This document shows positions 46,581-58,815 of a stretch of DNA of 64,000 nucleotides, in pieces. The stretch is from Allodiplogaster sudhausi (lineage: Eukaryota > Nematoda > Chromadorea > Rhabditida > Diplogasteridae). The notes under the pieces are model-generated. The model did no database searches. It saw nothing but the letters and a program-made list of their open reading frames with translations, and was not told where the DNA came from. The position numbers were made by a program, and so were the translations under genes. The stretch is from positions 242,001 through 306,000 of the forward strand of contig CALZFC010000109.1 of NCBI GenBank assembly GCA_945643635.1. Reading direction: 5' to 3'. Position 1 is the stretch's first letter. Each line of letters opens with the position of its first letter.

Positions 46581-49030
46581 CAGAGAGACAGACAGATCGA
46601 GAATGCTTACAAAGGGCACGTTCTCCGTTATCGCTCTCATCCTGGTTCTGCCTAATAATGAGTAAAATTAATAATGCATTAACTCGGACTTTACACGTGT
46701 AAAGGGCGGACTTTGTTTACCTTTGCAGGAAACCTTCTACGAGCATCGGGCGTACTTTGAGCTGGGCGCCGCGCGTGACATTCTCGTCTTCTCTCCTCTC
46801 ATCCTACTCATCCTTTTCTCTCTCCTCTCGACTGTCGTCTTCGTCGAACGCGTCGTCTACGTGCTCCGACAGCGAATACATGGTTTATTTATTTATATTA
46901 TTGTTATATTATTTTTTGCTTTTTTTATAATTTTAGTATATTTAGAACGTTGCTAGATGCATATTGCAAAAAGCATCGTACCACATAAGTAATTCCGACG
47001 CATTTTACTAATTCTGCTACATTTTCCTAATTCTAAACTAATTCAGCAGGAATTCGCATCTTCGTTGGAAAGCAGAGTATGGCTGACAATTCGGAACACC
47101 GATCGTGGTTGGTGACATCCGGAATAAGTCTTCATTTTTATTAAACAAAATATTTGGAGCCAGGAAGTACTTAGACGATATAAGGGATTTACCACTGCGC
47201 GCAAAATCCGCCGTTTCTAGGTTGCGCGCGTTCGTACACGACTGTCGCTGGTTGCCGCCGCGCTTCAGCGAGGCTGCGTTCGTCTTCTTCCGCCCGTCCT
47301 CCTTCTTCTACCTCGTCGGCTTCACCTTTATCGTCTTCTTTTACAACTCGAGCTTCACGGGAACGACGGCGGCGCCGCCCGTCGCACCGCAGCAGTAGGG
47401 AATAAATAGTGACATGGTGTACTAATTGTTTGAAACAGGAGGGGGGTTAAATATATCCGTTGCTGGCAACTGATATAGAGGGTACGGATCCAAGGACGCG
47501 CATATTGGTTGCTATACGGATATTTTGTAGTCTTAACGGATTGACATACGGATTGACAGAACCTACGTAAGCTCCGCCCATAAAAGTTAGGATTTTTTCC
47601 CAGTGTACATACATGGTTCTCGTTACAACAGCAACAACTTATCAGAAAGTTTCGATTTAGTTCATTCTTAAATGTCAGTCTCTTACTTCTTTCTTCAAAT
47701 TCAGAACACTCGTTGGCGTCGTGCAAGATCTGCGAAGAGGCGCGAAGACACTCGTGATGATCGACGGACTCGTCATGAAGGACGACATTGTCAGTGGAAG
47801 AAACAAAAAGTGGCATTCTTAAGTCCTCGTGGGCACGATTTATCTCTGGTTTTTTGGCAATATTTATCTCACAACCCGGTGAGTGCTCTCAGCTCCCTGT
47901 GTCCTGCTCACTTGCCTGGCTCGAGAGATGTAGCTAGTTTTTGGGAAGAGGTGCCAGACGTGGAGACTTGGCAAAGATATGAAGGCACCGGGATTAGATT
48001 ATTAAAACCCGGGACCACCTACTCATGGAATTGGCTGCTCTACCACTGAGCTAGTGCACGTCCACGACACTAGGGAGTAAAGGGCATTCAGGCTAATGGC
48101 CCTTCCCTTCAAGTTCTCATCACAACGGCTGTCAACTATCTATGAATATTTCTATTCCAGTTGCCTGAGCTGGTCGGAGTGAGCGCCGATGAGGCATACA
48201 TAGACGGGCGCGCCGTCGTATACGCGGACATTGCCGACATCGTCACGCGCCTCTGCGACGACCGCAGCACGATCGCCTTTCTCGGCCAGTCGCAGAAGCC
48301 GATGATGCAGCGGCTGCGTGCGCCGTGCGCCATCACAGCGTTGGAGATATTTTGGCATCTTGCCAAATTTTATTTTCACCTTTTCTAAAAAAGAAAAATA
48401 ACATAAATATACATATTTTCATAATGAAAAAACCCATATTCTCCTTCCAGAATTGATGTCAAATCAGCGAACCAGTTTCCGCTAACCTCAAAGATTCGCC
48501 AAGAGAACTACGGCCAGGAGAATCCGTCCGTCTTCTTCTTCCGTCGCCATTTTCGAAAGAGCGCTTGCGAGCAGCTTAATCAGATCATTTTAAAGCTCTT
48601 CAGCCCAGATCAGGCAATATTTTCTTCCTTTGGCATTGGATTTTCGATTTTTGAACTGTCTTTAATCGTTGATCTTTCAATCTTCCTAAAAAATGCCTAT
48701 GACTTGATCCTTGGCATATCATTTTTTCTTCTCCTTAGTTTGTAGATTGCCCATTACTGGTACCGCCGCTTGACGTCCCGTCCTCTCGACTTCACTTCCG
48801 ATGCCGATCGCGTCATCGTGTCGTACGCGCCGATCGGCTTCGACCGCTTCGTCTTCGCGCTCGAGCTCCTCGGCATCTTTCTCGGCGTCGCCACCTTCAG
48901 TTTCCTCGTCGAGTACTCGGCGTCCAGCCTCGGCTTCCTCTACATGCTGCGGCACCTCGATACGATCGTCTTGATTGCTTTTTTGTACGTTGATCGACTC
49001 GCTGCAAATGGTTTAAGAGCTGAAGAATAA
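45550..49030 (+). CDS. Ionotropic-receptor-like ligand-gated channel, copy 1
   Basis: Ten exons: 45547-45712, 45897-45989, 46361-46509, 46729-46882, 47050-47076, 47175-47394, 47705-47789, 48161-48339, 48451-48613, 48746-49030; 505 residues from the ATG at 45550. The ligand-binding half S1 is seen in KLEGIYVEMWRSFAAWTGW and GSWSGLLGLIFNGTVDALTI with the R..DF motif; TM1 in DILVFSPLILLILFSLLS; the pore and TM3 region in FFYLVGFTFIVFFYNSSFTG; S2 follows (LPLTSKIRQENYGQE-like); TM4 is ELLGIFLGVATFSFLVEYS. There is no large N-terminal domain, as in insect IRs and the nematode-specific iGluR-like genes. No signal peptide follows the ATG, so an upstream exon is probably missing. The intron before the last exon starts with GC, as in copy 2. 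The tail runs 23 codons past LRHLDTIV into sequence from the duplication junction. Confidence 0.7.
46145..46330. repeat. Tandem repeat of about 20 bp in channel intron 2
   Basis: Eight to nine diverged units of CCATTTTACGGTCCACTCA. Absent from the same intron of channel copy 2, so it arose after duplication or was lost there. Confidence 0.7.
47980..48057 (-). repeat. tRNA-derived sequence (SINE or tRNA pseudogene) in channel intron
   Basis: The minus strand reads CTAGCTCAGTGGTAGAGC, a textbook tRNA D arm and A box. About 40 nt later comes CCCGGGTTTTAATAATC, where a B box would be GGTTCGAATCC. The decayed B box argues against a working tRNA. It lies in intron 7 of channel copy 1, and copy 2 has no matching tRNA-like sequence in its intron 7. 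Confidence 0.45.
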
Positions 49031-52000
49031 GTTGAGATGGTGCTTCCGCAAATTTGTAGCATGACTATTGCCATTAGTCCTACAAGGACAACAGTAGACA
49101 TTTCCGAAAGAAGCCTTGCTGAAGATGAATTGACATGAAATTCATAGGATATACTTGTTTACATGCATGTATATTTATGCATATGTATATACATACATAC
49201 ATACATATGTATGTATGTGGATATAACTGGAGCTGCGAATTCCATTTCATTTTCGCAAATAAATAATTCATCTCTATTCGACAATACCTCACTCAACACA
49301 CGCGTTCCTTTCAATCTGGCATTGCCCTCGGCCTTGTCTGCCCGTCTGTGCCGTTCACTATTTTACCACTTTATGTTAGCTCTAGACTTTTTATTGTTTG
49401 TGCTCGCATATAAATCTATTCATCAAAACAGATACTAGCTTCATCGGTAGTGCGCCTCTGAATGTTGCACATCGGGCAACTGCTCCTCTCGTGTAATTTG
49501 AACCATTTTCCTTTTTCTTCTTCTCGTTTTTTACCTCGAAAGTTGAGAGTGCGATTCACGCCTTTTTTTGTCCTCTGAATGAAATGGCAGAGGAATCCAA
49601 AAGTTCTATTTTGTTCATTCTGGTCGTTTCGAAAGAAAAAAAAGCTTTAAGGTTTTGTTATAGAGCGGAGAAGCTAAAATTCGTCTGAATTCGTTGTTAT
49701 TCTTTCCCTAGACTTTCTCAGACTATCAAGTTGCCGTGCGAATATGGGTGCCTTTCTTGTGTGTTCGAAACAGGAATGACTGAACTTCACCTAAAGATAT
49801 GGTGTTTCGTTTTTAAACTTTGAACTGTTGAGATCCTCACCCCAATGAAAATATGTATATACATAAATGTTGCGACTTAACGTAATGAGCATTTAAGTAA
49901 TGAATTTAAGAGGTCCCATGTACGGTCCCAAGCATCGCTTGACGTGTCCTTGTTTGGGATGAATAAGCGATTACTTAAATAAAAATAATTTGAATATTTT
50001 TAGTGGTAATCGTATGTTTGATCTCTTGTATAGTGAATAATTATCTACTCTGATAAAATTTTTCCTTAATAACTATTACGGAATTGAAAATAAGAAAAAA
50101 ATGCTGTATATAAAGATAAACACCGGAGTTCCGTCTGCGAATAGCGGGGCCATCCTTTGGCGTATTATGAACTTATTTGTCCGATTTCCCTTTTCTTTTT
50201 TTCGATTTATTTGCTTGTAAAAGAAGGCTAAATTTCACTCGTGGCTCACTTGTCAGGTATTACATGCTGAATAGCAACAATGACACTTTCGATCTTACCG
50301 ACACCGTCGAGATCCAAGTGAACGGCACGGCCAACATCGAGAGGGAATGCAATCGACGAACAGTTCGAGTCGGCTACACCGACAGCGTCAAAGTGCCGCT
50401 CATCTTTCGGAATCGACATACCGGTGCGTTTTCTTTACTTCTATCATATTTAAGGGGGAATCAATGAGATGATTGTGCGGCATATCAATTCGCTCAGGGA
50501 AGTTGGATGGCATCTACGTCGAGATGTGGCGTAGCTTTGCAGCGTGGACCGGATGGCGTGTCGAGTTCGCGCATGGAGATGGCGCAGGTCTTGAAGGGTC
50601 CTAGAAGCAAGGCTTACATTTCTCTTCATCTACTCTTTTTTCTCTCCAAAATCTACATACTTCATTTTATAATTATGATCTAGTGCAAAGGACAGATTTA
50701 TCGTGCAGCATTAACATACAACATTTCTCAATCTTTTGAAGGCGGTTGGGAGCGTGAGGCGGACGGCTTCTGGAGTGGCGTGCTCGGTTTGGTCTTCAAC
50801 GGCACGTTGGACGCGCTTACAATCGAGTTGTCACTGAGGCCGCAGCGGGTTGCAGACTTTAGAGCCACCGTTGCTATCGACTGGCCAATGGTTGAAACAT
50901 TGAAATAGAGCGAGAGAGAGAGAGAGAGGACAGACAGACAGACAGAGAAAGAGAGAGGGTTTTGCATAACAATGGGTTAAGTTATGAATGAAACAAAAAA
51001 GCGTTTACAGGAAACCTTCTACGAGCATCGCGCGTACTTTGAGTTGGGCGCCGCTCGTGACATGCTCGTCTTCTCCCCTCTCATCCTGCTCATTCTCTTC
51101 TCTCTCCTCTCGTCTGTCGTTGTCGTCGAACGAGTCGTCTACGTGGCTCGCCAGCGAATACATGGTTAATTTATATGTTATTTTCAATTAATTAATATTC
51201 TACTTTTATAGTATTTTTCTTAATTGCTCACCTTATTATTTGATATAATTATGTATTAACAAAGACTTGATGCTTGATTCAAAAAAAGCATCGCTACATA
51301 CTACAATTTTACTTATTCTGAACTACTACTTCAGCAGGAGTTCGCATCTTCGGGGGCAAGCACAGTATGGCCGACGATTCGGCACATCGGTCGTGGTCTG
51401 TGACATCCATAGTTTATTTTTTTTATTACAAAATAATTTGTGAGCATATTTGGAGTCACGAAATAGACGACTTAAGGGATTTGCGAGTGCAAACAAAGTC
51501 CGACATGTCTAGGTTGCGCGCGTTCGCGCACGACTGCCGCTTGTTGCCTCCGCGCTTCAGTGCGGCCACGTTCGTCTTTTTCCGCCCGTCTGCCTTCTTC
51601 TACTTCGTTGGCGTCACCTTCATCGGCTTCTTGTACAACTCGAGCTTCACGGGCACTACGGCAGCACCGCCGGTCGCGCCGCAGCAGTCAGAGTTTACAT
51701 ATGTACATACATATATGATGTTCTGAATTCTTTTCCAAACTTTCCGAACACTGGTTGGCGTCGTTGAAGATCTCCGAAGACGTGCCAAGACACTCGTGAT
51801 GATCGAAGGATTTGGTATTACGGGGGGCATTGTCAGTAAAACGTAGAATGCTTAAAGGATCACTCCGGCGAATGTGCGTGAATATCGGAACAAATTTCAT
51901 CCCCTACTTTTTATCTCTTCATTACGCACTCTTGCGTGCTCGCTCAACTAACATAACCATCTCTAGCATCTAGAGAAGGTCGAGAGATAATGCAAAGATG

Positions 52001-53240
52001 AGTGAAAAAAGGGGGGGGAGCGTTTGTGAAAACTTTCCTCTGATATGCACGTAGCACGTTCATTCGCCGGAGCAGTCCTTTAAGCTCTTATCTTTGGCAC
52101 GATTTATTTCATGTTTGAGAGCTTTTGCTTCATCATTAGTTTTATTAACGAGGCTTCGAACCAGCAATGAGATGAGCGATCGTGCACTTGAAGAAGAGCG
52201 TAGTAACTGACTTGATTGTTTCATTTATTCATTAGGGTGTTCAAAAAATAAGCACGCGTGTATAGAGGATAACGATAATATCAAAACATACATAGGAAAG
52301 TGTTTATAATTTAGCAGTATTTAGTAATGAGGAGGGAGACGATATTACAGGGACCCAAATTCGTCGCAAATTCACTCTTATTTGTCATTGATTTTGAGTC
52401 CTAATGAGGCAGCTCGCTTTCCGCCGCTCAGTTGCCGGAGCTGTTCGGTAACAACGAAGCATACCACGACGGGCGCGCCGTCTTCTACGAGGACATCGCA
52501 GATGTGGTCGCACGCCTCTGTGACGACCGCCGCACGATCGCCTTTCTCGGCCAGTCGCAGAAGCCGATGATGCAGCGGCTGCGTGCGCCGTGCGCCATCA
52601 CAGCGTTCGACTTCTTTTGGCATCTTGCCAAATTTTATTTTTTATATTTTTTAGACAAGAAAAATAACATAAATATACATATTTTCATAATGAAAAACCC
52701 ATCTTCTCCTTCCAGAATTGATGTCAAATCAGCGAAAAAGTTTCCGCTAACCTCAAAGATTCGCCAAGAGAACTACGGCCAGGAGAATCCGTCCGTCTTC
52801 TTCTTCCGTCGCCATTTTCGAAAGAGCGCCTGCGAGCAGCTGAATCAGATCATTCTGAAGCTCTTCAGTCCAGATCAGGCGAGATTTTCTTCCTTGGGCC
52901 TGGGCCTTTGATTTTTGAACTGTTTAATGGATGATCTTTGATCTTTGCTCCTTGCTCTTTGATCTTTGATAATTGGATTATCTTTTCCATCTCCTTCTTT
53001 TGTAGATTGCCCATTACTGGTACCGCCGCTTGACGTCCCGTCCTCTCGACTTTACTTCCGATGCCGATCGCGTCATCGTGTCATACGCGCCGATCGGCTT
53101 CGACCGCTTCGTCTTCGCGCTCGAGCTCCTCGGCATCTTTCTCGGCGTCGCCACCTTCACTTTCCTCGTCGAGTACTCGGCGGCCAGCCTCGGCTTCCTC
53201 TACATGCTGCGGCATATTGATACGACCGTCTAGCATTATT
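48988..53240 (+). repeat. Tandem duplication block 2 carrying channel copy 2
   Basis: Second block of the pair. Non-coding sequence 49031-50256 is the promoter and upstream region, resembling 44450-45546 in patches, with a (CATA)n tract at 49175-49220. Similarity to block 1 stops soon after the TAG at 53231-53233. Confidence 0.55.
50257..53233 (+). CDS. Ionotropic-receptor-like ligand-gated channel, copy 2
   Basis: Same ten-exon plan: 50257-50423, 50498-50587, 50742-50890, 51011-51164, 51338-51364, 51467-51686, 51747-51831, 52432-52604, 52716-52878, 53006-53233; 482 residues from the ATG at 50264. Domains match copy 1 in order: S1 with GFWSGVLGLVFNGTLDALTI, TM1, the pore region with YNSSFTGTTAAPP, S2 and TM4; it ends RHIDTTV. 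Exon 8 is two codons shorter than in copy 1. The acceptor before exon 7 reads TTTCCG where copy 1 has ATTCAG, so normal splicing there is doubtful even though the exon itself (TLVGVVEDLRRRAKTLVMIE) is well conserved. If exon 7 is skipped the frame shifts. The last two exons are nearly identical to copy 1, which suggests recent duplication or gene conversion. Confidence 0.65.
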
Positions 53241-54269
53241 TTTTTCTAGATTAGCATTTGGCGGATTTAGTATGATGTTTAGAATTGAATAGTAATAAAT
53301 AATTTTTATAGAAATCTATTTGGATACGACAAAAAAAGCATATCCTTCATGTACAGTACCGTTAAGCGGCCATGTTAAAAAATAATCCATACACCCTTTT
53401 GAGGAACCAAATAATATGAATGTATGTATATGTTCACATTTTAATGTCGTCAATGAAGGAGTAAACGTGGCGGATTCACTTTCTTCTTCAGACCTCGACA
53501 CTCTACAGATTGCTTATTATTCAAATCTTTTGCGAGGAGTATATATACTATATTTATTTAGATCTTTCTTTCATATAATTTCACATTCCACTCACTCGTG
53601 TGTTCGTAATATTTCTGCCCGCTTATACACAAGAGATTGTCTTCCATCGAAACTTTATGCTCCAATATTAACTTTTTTTTTTTAGAAAGGTACTCTCTGA
53701 TCTTGGCTTTACATCTCACAATCAGCACTTTTCCCTTCTCCTCCTCTCTCGAAACTTCCATCAATTTTTACCTCTCTTTTAAGAGCATGTGTGTGTTTCT
53801 CTCGCTACTTCGTCCTTGGTGGCAAGACGAAGCCAAGGCCCCTGGCTCCTGCAGGAAGGGCGTGGGTTCAGTGAATGCTCTTCCCTACTCTTCATTCCCT
53901 ATGTACATATCAAATTATTTATTTATTTATTTACCTACATCGATTAAGATGTGACAACACTGGCAGAGATGTAGCGTGACCGGCGAAAATATGCATTATA
54001 TATCATTGTGAAGAACAATCAAATGGCTTTCTCGATCAATCCGACTACGTCCATTTGATGGTTATGAACAATGGAATATAAGTGTGCTTATATTCTTTCG
54101 CATACACTTTCGGTCTCTTTCGTTTACACACTATTGCATGGCAGAGATACAAAGCGAGTTCTAAATGTGTTCCTCGTGTTGTCGCTACCTCCGATCGATG
54201 AGGAGGCGCCATGCCGTAACTGACACTCGCCCTTTATCCCTCCTCTCTGCCTCTTGTGTTCCCCTCTCA
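53234..54269. other. Intergenic region after channel copy 2
   Basis: AT-rich, with short open frames of no protein-like character. I see no gene or repeat family here. Confidence 0.4.
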
Positions 54270-54485
54270 CCTCTCTCTCCCTCACTCTCTCTCTCTCTCC
54301 CTCACTCTCTCTCTCTCTCTTCCCCTCCCTCTCTTCTTCTTCTTCTTCTTCTTCTTCTTCTTCTTCTTCTTCTTCTTCTCTCTCTCTCTCCCTTCCTCTC
54401 TCTCTTCCTCTTTATCTCTCTTTCTCTTTCTCTCCCTCTTCCTCTCTTCTTTCTCTCTCTCTCTCATTCTCTCTCTCTCGCTCTC
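54270..54485. repeat. (CT)n and (TTC)n microsatellite
   Basis: Pyrimidine-only strand of about 215 bp with a pure (TTC)n run near 54330-54376. No gene. Confidence 0.85.
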
Positions 54486-55443
54486 GGTCGTTTTTAATAC
54501 CCTCGTTGCACTTCACTTGGAAAACCTTCTTCTAGGACTTTTCCTCATATTTTTTTGACAGAAGCAAATTTGGCGAAAATATGGCAAAATATTATGAAAG
54601 TGCAGAAAATTATTGAAGAAAGATAGATAGAGAAAGAGAGAAAGAAAAGAGAGAGAGAGAGAGAGAGAGAGAGGCAGACAGGCAGAAAATTGAGGAAACG
54701 ACAGAGACTATGGTACTAAAATATTTCCTGTACTAGACGTAGAAGCTGTCGTTTTGTTAACTCTTACAGTCATTATCTCTCTCTCTCTATCTCTCTCTAT
54801 CTCTCTTTGTCTCCCTCTTTGTCCTTCTGCTGCCGCTGATTCTTCAATCATAGTCTTTTTGTTTCCGCCAGGTACATATTTCTCTCCCCATCTCTCTCTC
54901 TACTCTCTCACTTTCTCTCTCTCTACTCTCTCTCTCTACTCTCTCGCTTTCTCTCTATTCTCTCTCTTGCGAGAGAGAGGGGTTTATTTAGAGAGGGAAT
55001 AGGGCGTCGAACGCTTGCGAGAGGAGATGGAAAAGAAAGTGACGAAGTGATCTCTGATCTCTTAAAGCACCACGTGTTTCCGTAATATATAGTTACATGT
55101 ACATATATACATACATATATGTACTTATGGAGATGCACGGGAATCACGTCGCCAAGTACTGCCGCGCGATTAATCTTACATACTGTCAATGACATGTCGT
55201 CGACAAACAGTCACGACCGTTTTTGGTCATGACCAGGTCGAGGACAGGTCGTGACCAGGTCATGACCATGGTCATGACCTTCTTTGCAATAAGGAGCAGA
55301 TGCTTATATTTTTAATTTTCTTTTCGAAATAGTTTTTCTCTGCTTTAAGTCGCATTAAAAAAGTTTCATTTGTTTATGCATGGATGGCCGGCCCTTCATC
55401 TTCTTCATCTCCCTCAGTGCCAACAGACCTAACCTGCCTTACA

Positions 55444-57956
55444 TAAAGAGAGCCTCTCTGTAAGACTCAAGGAGGCTTACATAGGCGCCTGCCCCGGGGA
55501 ATTTTTGTTTTCTTTTAGTTTGAAAACTTTATGAGGGACACACCTAATGTTCATAAACAAATTTTTTTTTTAGAAAGTTTGAAAAAAATTTTTTCTCTTA
55601 GTTATAAGTAAAAACGTTTAAAAATTTTGGAAGGCCATATCTAACGTTATACTTAATATTTTTCGAAAATCTTTTCACTATTCGATTCCTTATTTACAAA
55701 TACACAAAAACGTCCCAGATGACTGTTTTCGAAAAATTAAAATTTTTATGACTTTTGTGCAATTTAATTTTTTAAAATATGGTTTTTAGCTAATAACTTT
55801 TTTTATTATTATGACTTGCAAAAAACTGAATCTTCCATAAGAAAGAGGAGGAAAAACTACATATAATACATCTCTACGAGGAAAATCTCGGATACACTTT
55901 TTGGGTATCTGCATTTGAATAAGTGTTTCTAAGCAAATTTCGGTTTTGGCCACAAACCATAATCTCATTCAAACTTCATCAATTGAAGAACGAAATAGTC
56001 CATTCGATGTGATTTGTTATGCTCTTTAAAATGGTATATACTTTGTTCGCAACAGAAATTAGTCTAAAGGCCTAAAATTGACTTTTTGTGTTTTAGGCCT
56101 ATTTCTGGTGTATAAATACTCATTCTTTGCACGATTAATGGATCTTGTAGGCTGATTTTCCATATAATATTTATACTGCGAGAAAGAGCAGCTAAAACTG
56201 AGTCGGATACAGCTTTAAGATTAAAATCTGAGGATTCACTTTTTGGGAATATGTACTTGAATACTGACTGTTGAAGGCGATATTCCTGAATATTTTTAGA
56301 AAATATTTTAAAATTGTTCTTTTGAAGCATCTAGCTCGGAATTATGGGTAATCCAGAATTCTTTGAAGTTCTTTTACGACATGACACTCAAAAGTACTTC
56401 AAAATTCAGGAAATCACATTTTTACCAGTATAGGTGCTGAAATAAATGTACGAAAACTCCTTCGAAGCCAACTAAAAGGTCATTTGTGAGACGGCTTGGC
56501 CAAAAAGGACATAACCATTCGAAAGAGCAGAGACTTTTGCATAATATATCCACAGATGAAAGAGCAAAATATGTACAACTTTCAGAAATCTTGATATTGG
56601 GAAAAATATCGACGACAGGTTTCGACTAATTTGAGCAGTTCGCGAAAAACGGTACCAATGGAAATTATGTTCTGAAAATTGTACCATATGGTTTTTTGAG
56701 ACGAGAAACATGAATTCGATCTCAATTTTCTACTTTTGTGCACCATCCATGGTACTTTGATCGAAATATAATTTTTCCGCATATAACATTTCATTCTTCG
56801 ATCAAAAGTATCATGGGTGGCACACAAAAGTAGAAAATTAAGATCGAATTCATGTTTCTCGTCTCAAAAAACCATATGGTACAATTTTCAGAACATAATT
56901 TCCATTGGTATCGTTTTTCGCGAACAGCTCAAATTAGTCGAAAGCTGTCGTCGATATTTTTCCCAATATCAAGATTTCTGAAACATGTACATATTTTGCT
57001 CTTTCATCTGTGGATATATTATGCAAAAGTCTCTGTTCTTTGTAATGGTTATGTCTTTTTTGGCAAGCCGTCTCACAAATGACCTTTTAGTTGGCTTCGA
57101 AGGAGTTTTCGTACATTTATTTCAGCACCTATACTGGTAAAAATGTGATTTCCTGAATTTTGAAGTACTTTTGAGTGTCATGTCGTAAAAGAACTTCAAA
57201 GAATTCTGGATTACCCATAATTCCGAGCTAGATGCTTCAAAAGAACAATTTTAAAATATTTTCTAAAAATATTCAGGAATATCGCCTTCAACAGTCAGTA
57301 TTCAAGTACATATTCCCAAAACGTGTATCCTCAGATTTTAATCTTAAAGCTGTATCCGACTCAGTTTTAGCTGCTCTTTCTCGCAGTATAAATATTATAT
57401 GGAAAATCAGCCTACAAGATCCATTAATCGTGCAAAGAATGAGTATTTTAACACCAGAAATAGGCCTAAAACACAAAAAGTCAATATTAGGCCTTTAGAC
57501 TAATTTCTTTTGCGAACAAAGTATATACCATTTTAAAGAGCATAAAAAATTCACATCGAATGGACTATTTCGTTAAGATTCAGTTTTTTGCAAGTCATAA
57601 TAATAAAAAAAGTTATTAGCTAAAAACCATATTTCAAAAAATTAAATTGCACAAAAGTCATAAAAATTTTAATTTTTCGAAAACAGTCATCTGGGACGTT
57701 TTTGTGTATTTGTAAATAAGGAATCGAATAGTGAAAAGATTTTCGAAAAATATTAAGTATAACGTTAGATATGGCCTTCCAAAATTTTTAAACGTTTTTA
57801 CTTATAACTAAGAGAAAAAATTTTTTTCAAACTTTCTGAAAAAATATATTTCTTTATGAACACTAGGTGTGTCCCTCATAAAGTTTTCAAACTAAAAGAA
57901 AACAAAAATTCCCCGGGGCAGACGCTCCTTGACCCTTACAGAGGGGCTCTCTTAAA
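55444..57956. mobile_element. Foldback element 2 (2.5-kb near-perfect palindrome)
   Basis: Arms of about 1.2 kb mirror each other around a loop near 56767-56794. Short open frames on one arm (e.g. complement of 56330-56064) reappear on the other (57232-57498) with a few substitutions, as expected from the palindrome rather than from coding. The ends AAAGAGAGCCTCTCTGTAAG and, inverted, TTTAAGAGAGCCCCTCTGTA define the same family as element 1. It is nested inside the larger element at 55160-60609. Confidence 0.85.
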
Positions 57957-58107
57957 CAGGACCACAACAGATTGTGTCTTCCCAACGAATCACTTTTCGC
58001 GAGGCGCTATCGCCTGACACCTACAGAGGTGGATTTTGTAGTTCAAATAATATCTACGAGTCTGAATCTACACCTGCAAGGAGATTGGACAATTACGCCT
58101 ACACATC

Positions 58108-58150
58108 AGCCGCCGTAGTAAACTGTCGTTTTCTTGGGGTGAATACTCGG
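58108..58150. mobile_element. Second solo terminus of the GCCGCCGTAGTAAAG family
   Basis: GCCGCCGTAGTAAACTGTC matches the terminus at 10256 with one mismatch. It is inside the 5.4-kb element. Confidence 0.45.
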
Positions 58151-58815
58151 GAGAATGCAACTGAACCAAGGCAATATCAGCCGAGGTTTCGGTTCAACTT
58201 TCAGATGAGATCCTCCTCCGAGGATATATGACTCCCCATACTCCCCTCAACCCCGAAGAAAACACGCAAAATCTCGTTACTAAGAGTTTTCGAGACAAGA
58301 TGCACATCCTACAGAGCCAGCACATATTCAATAAACCACCTCGCAGATTGAACAATGTGCTTCAATGATTCTTGTGAGCTATCGCTCTCTCTCTCTCTCT
58401 CTCTCTCGCTCTCTGTCTCTCTCTTTGTCACTCCACGAACGCTCTCCTTCTCTATCTCTCATTCATTCTCTCTCTCCACATCGTTTCTGCGAAAGCCTCT
58501 TCACACAGTGATGATTGTCTTTAGATATCACGACAATCTCGCATGACAAGGCACGCCTCCAGCAGCCACCCTGCCCACTTTCTTTGCTGTATGTGCCCAA
58601 CCCATTGCTTAATTCCATTGCAACTGAGCAAAATCCTTCTTCATTCAGCTTTATCAAATTGGGATAAAAATGAAGAAAAAGTCACAGCAAAGTGTTGACA
58701 AGTGTAATTTAAAAGTCAATGCAACAAGGGGAACAACTTTAGATTCTTCCTTGGCAACACCATTTTAGAAAAAAAAAGTATTACACCATTGCATCCAATA
58801 TATGTTAAACCATTA

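Larger units (their letters stand above)
44370..48988 (+). repeat. Tandem duplication block 1 carrying channel copy 1
   Basis: The block edges share an 80-bp motif (44370-44450 and 48988-49066) with CAACTCGCTGCAAATGG or CGACTCGCTGCAAATGG followed by GGTGCTTCCGCAAA. Upstream non-coding sequence to about 45200 matches 49100-49700 in block 2, including the stretch with GTGCGATTCACGCC. This marks a head-to-tail duplication whose junction lies just after the last exon of copy 1 and supplies its longer tail. Confidence 0.6.

Noticed and set aside
47355..47816. 153-codon minus-strand frame
   Set aside because: Antisense to exons 6 and 7 of channel copy 1, whose plus-strand frame is conserved in copy 2.
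54165..54558. Three overlapping plus-strand frames of about 100 codons
   Set aside because: Pure (CT)n and (TTC)n microsatellite; long in all frames because stops are rare in such sequence.
56064..57498. Two matching 88-codon frames as a possible gene pair
   Set aside because: They are mirror images from the palindrome arms, start without context and have no recognisable domain.
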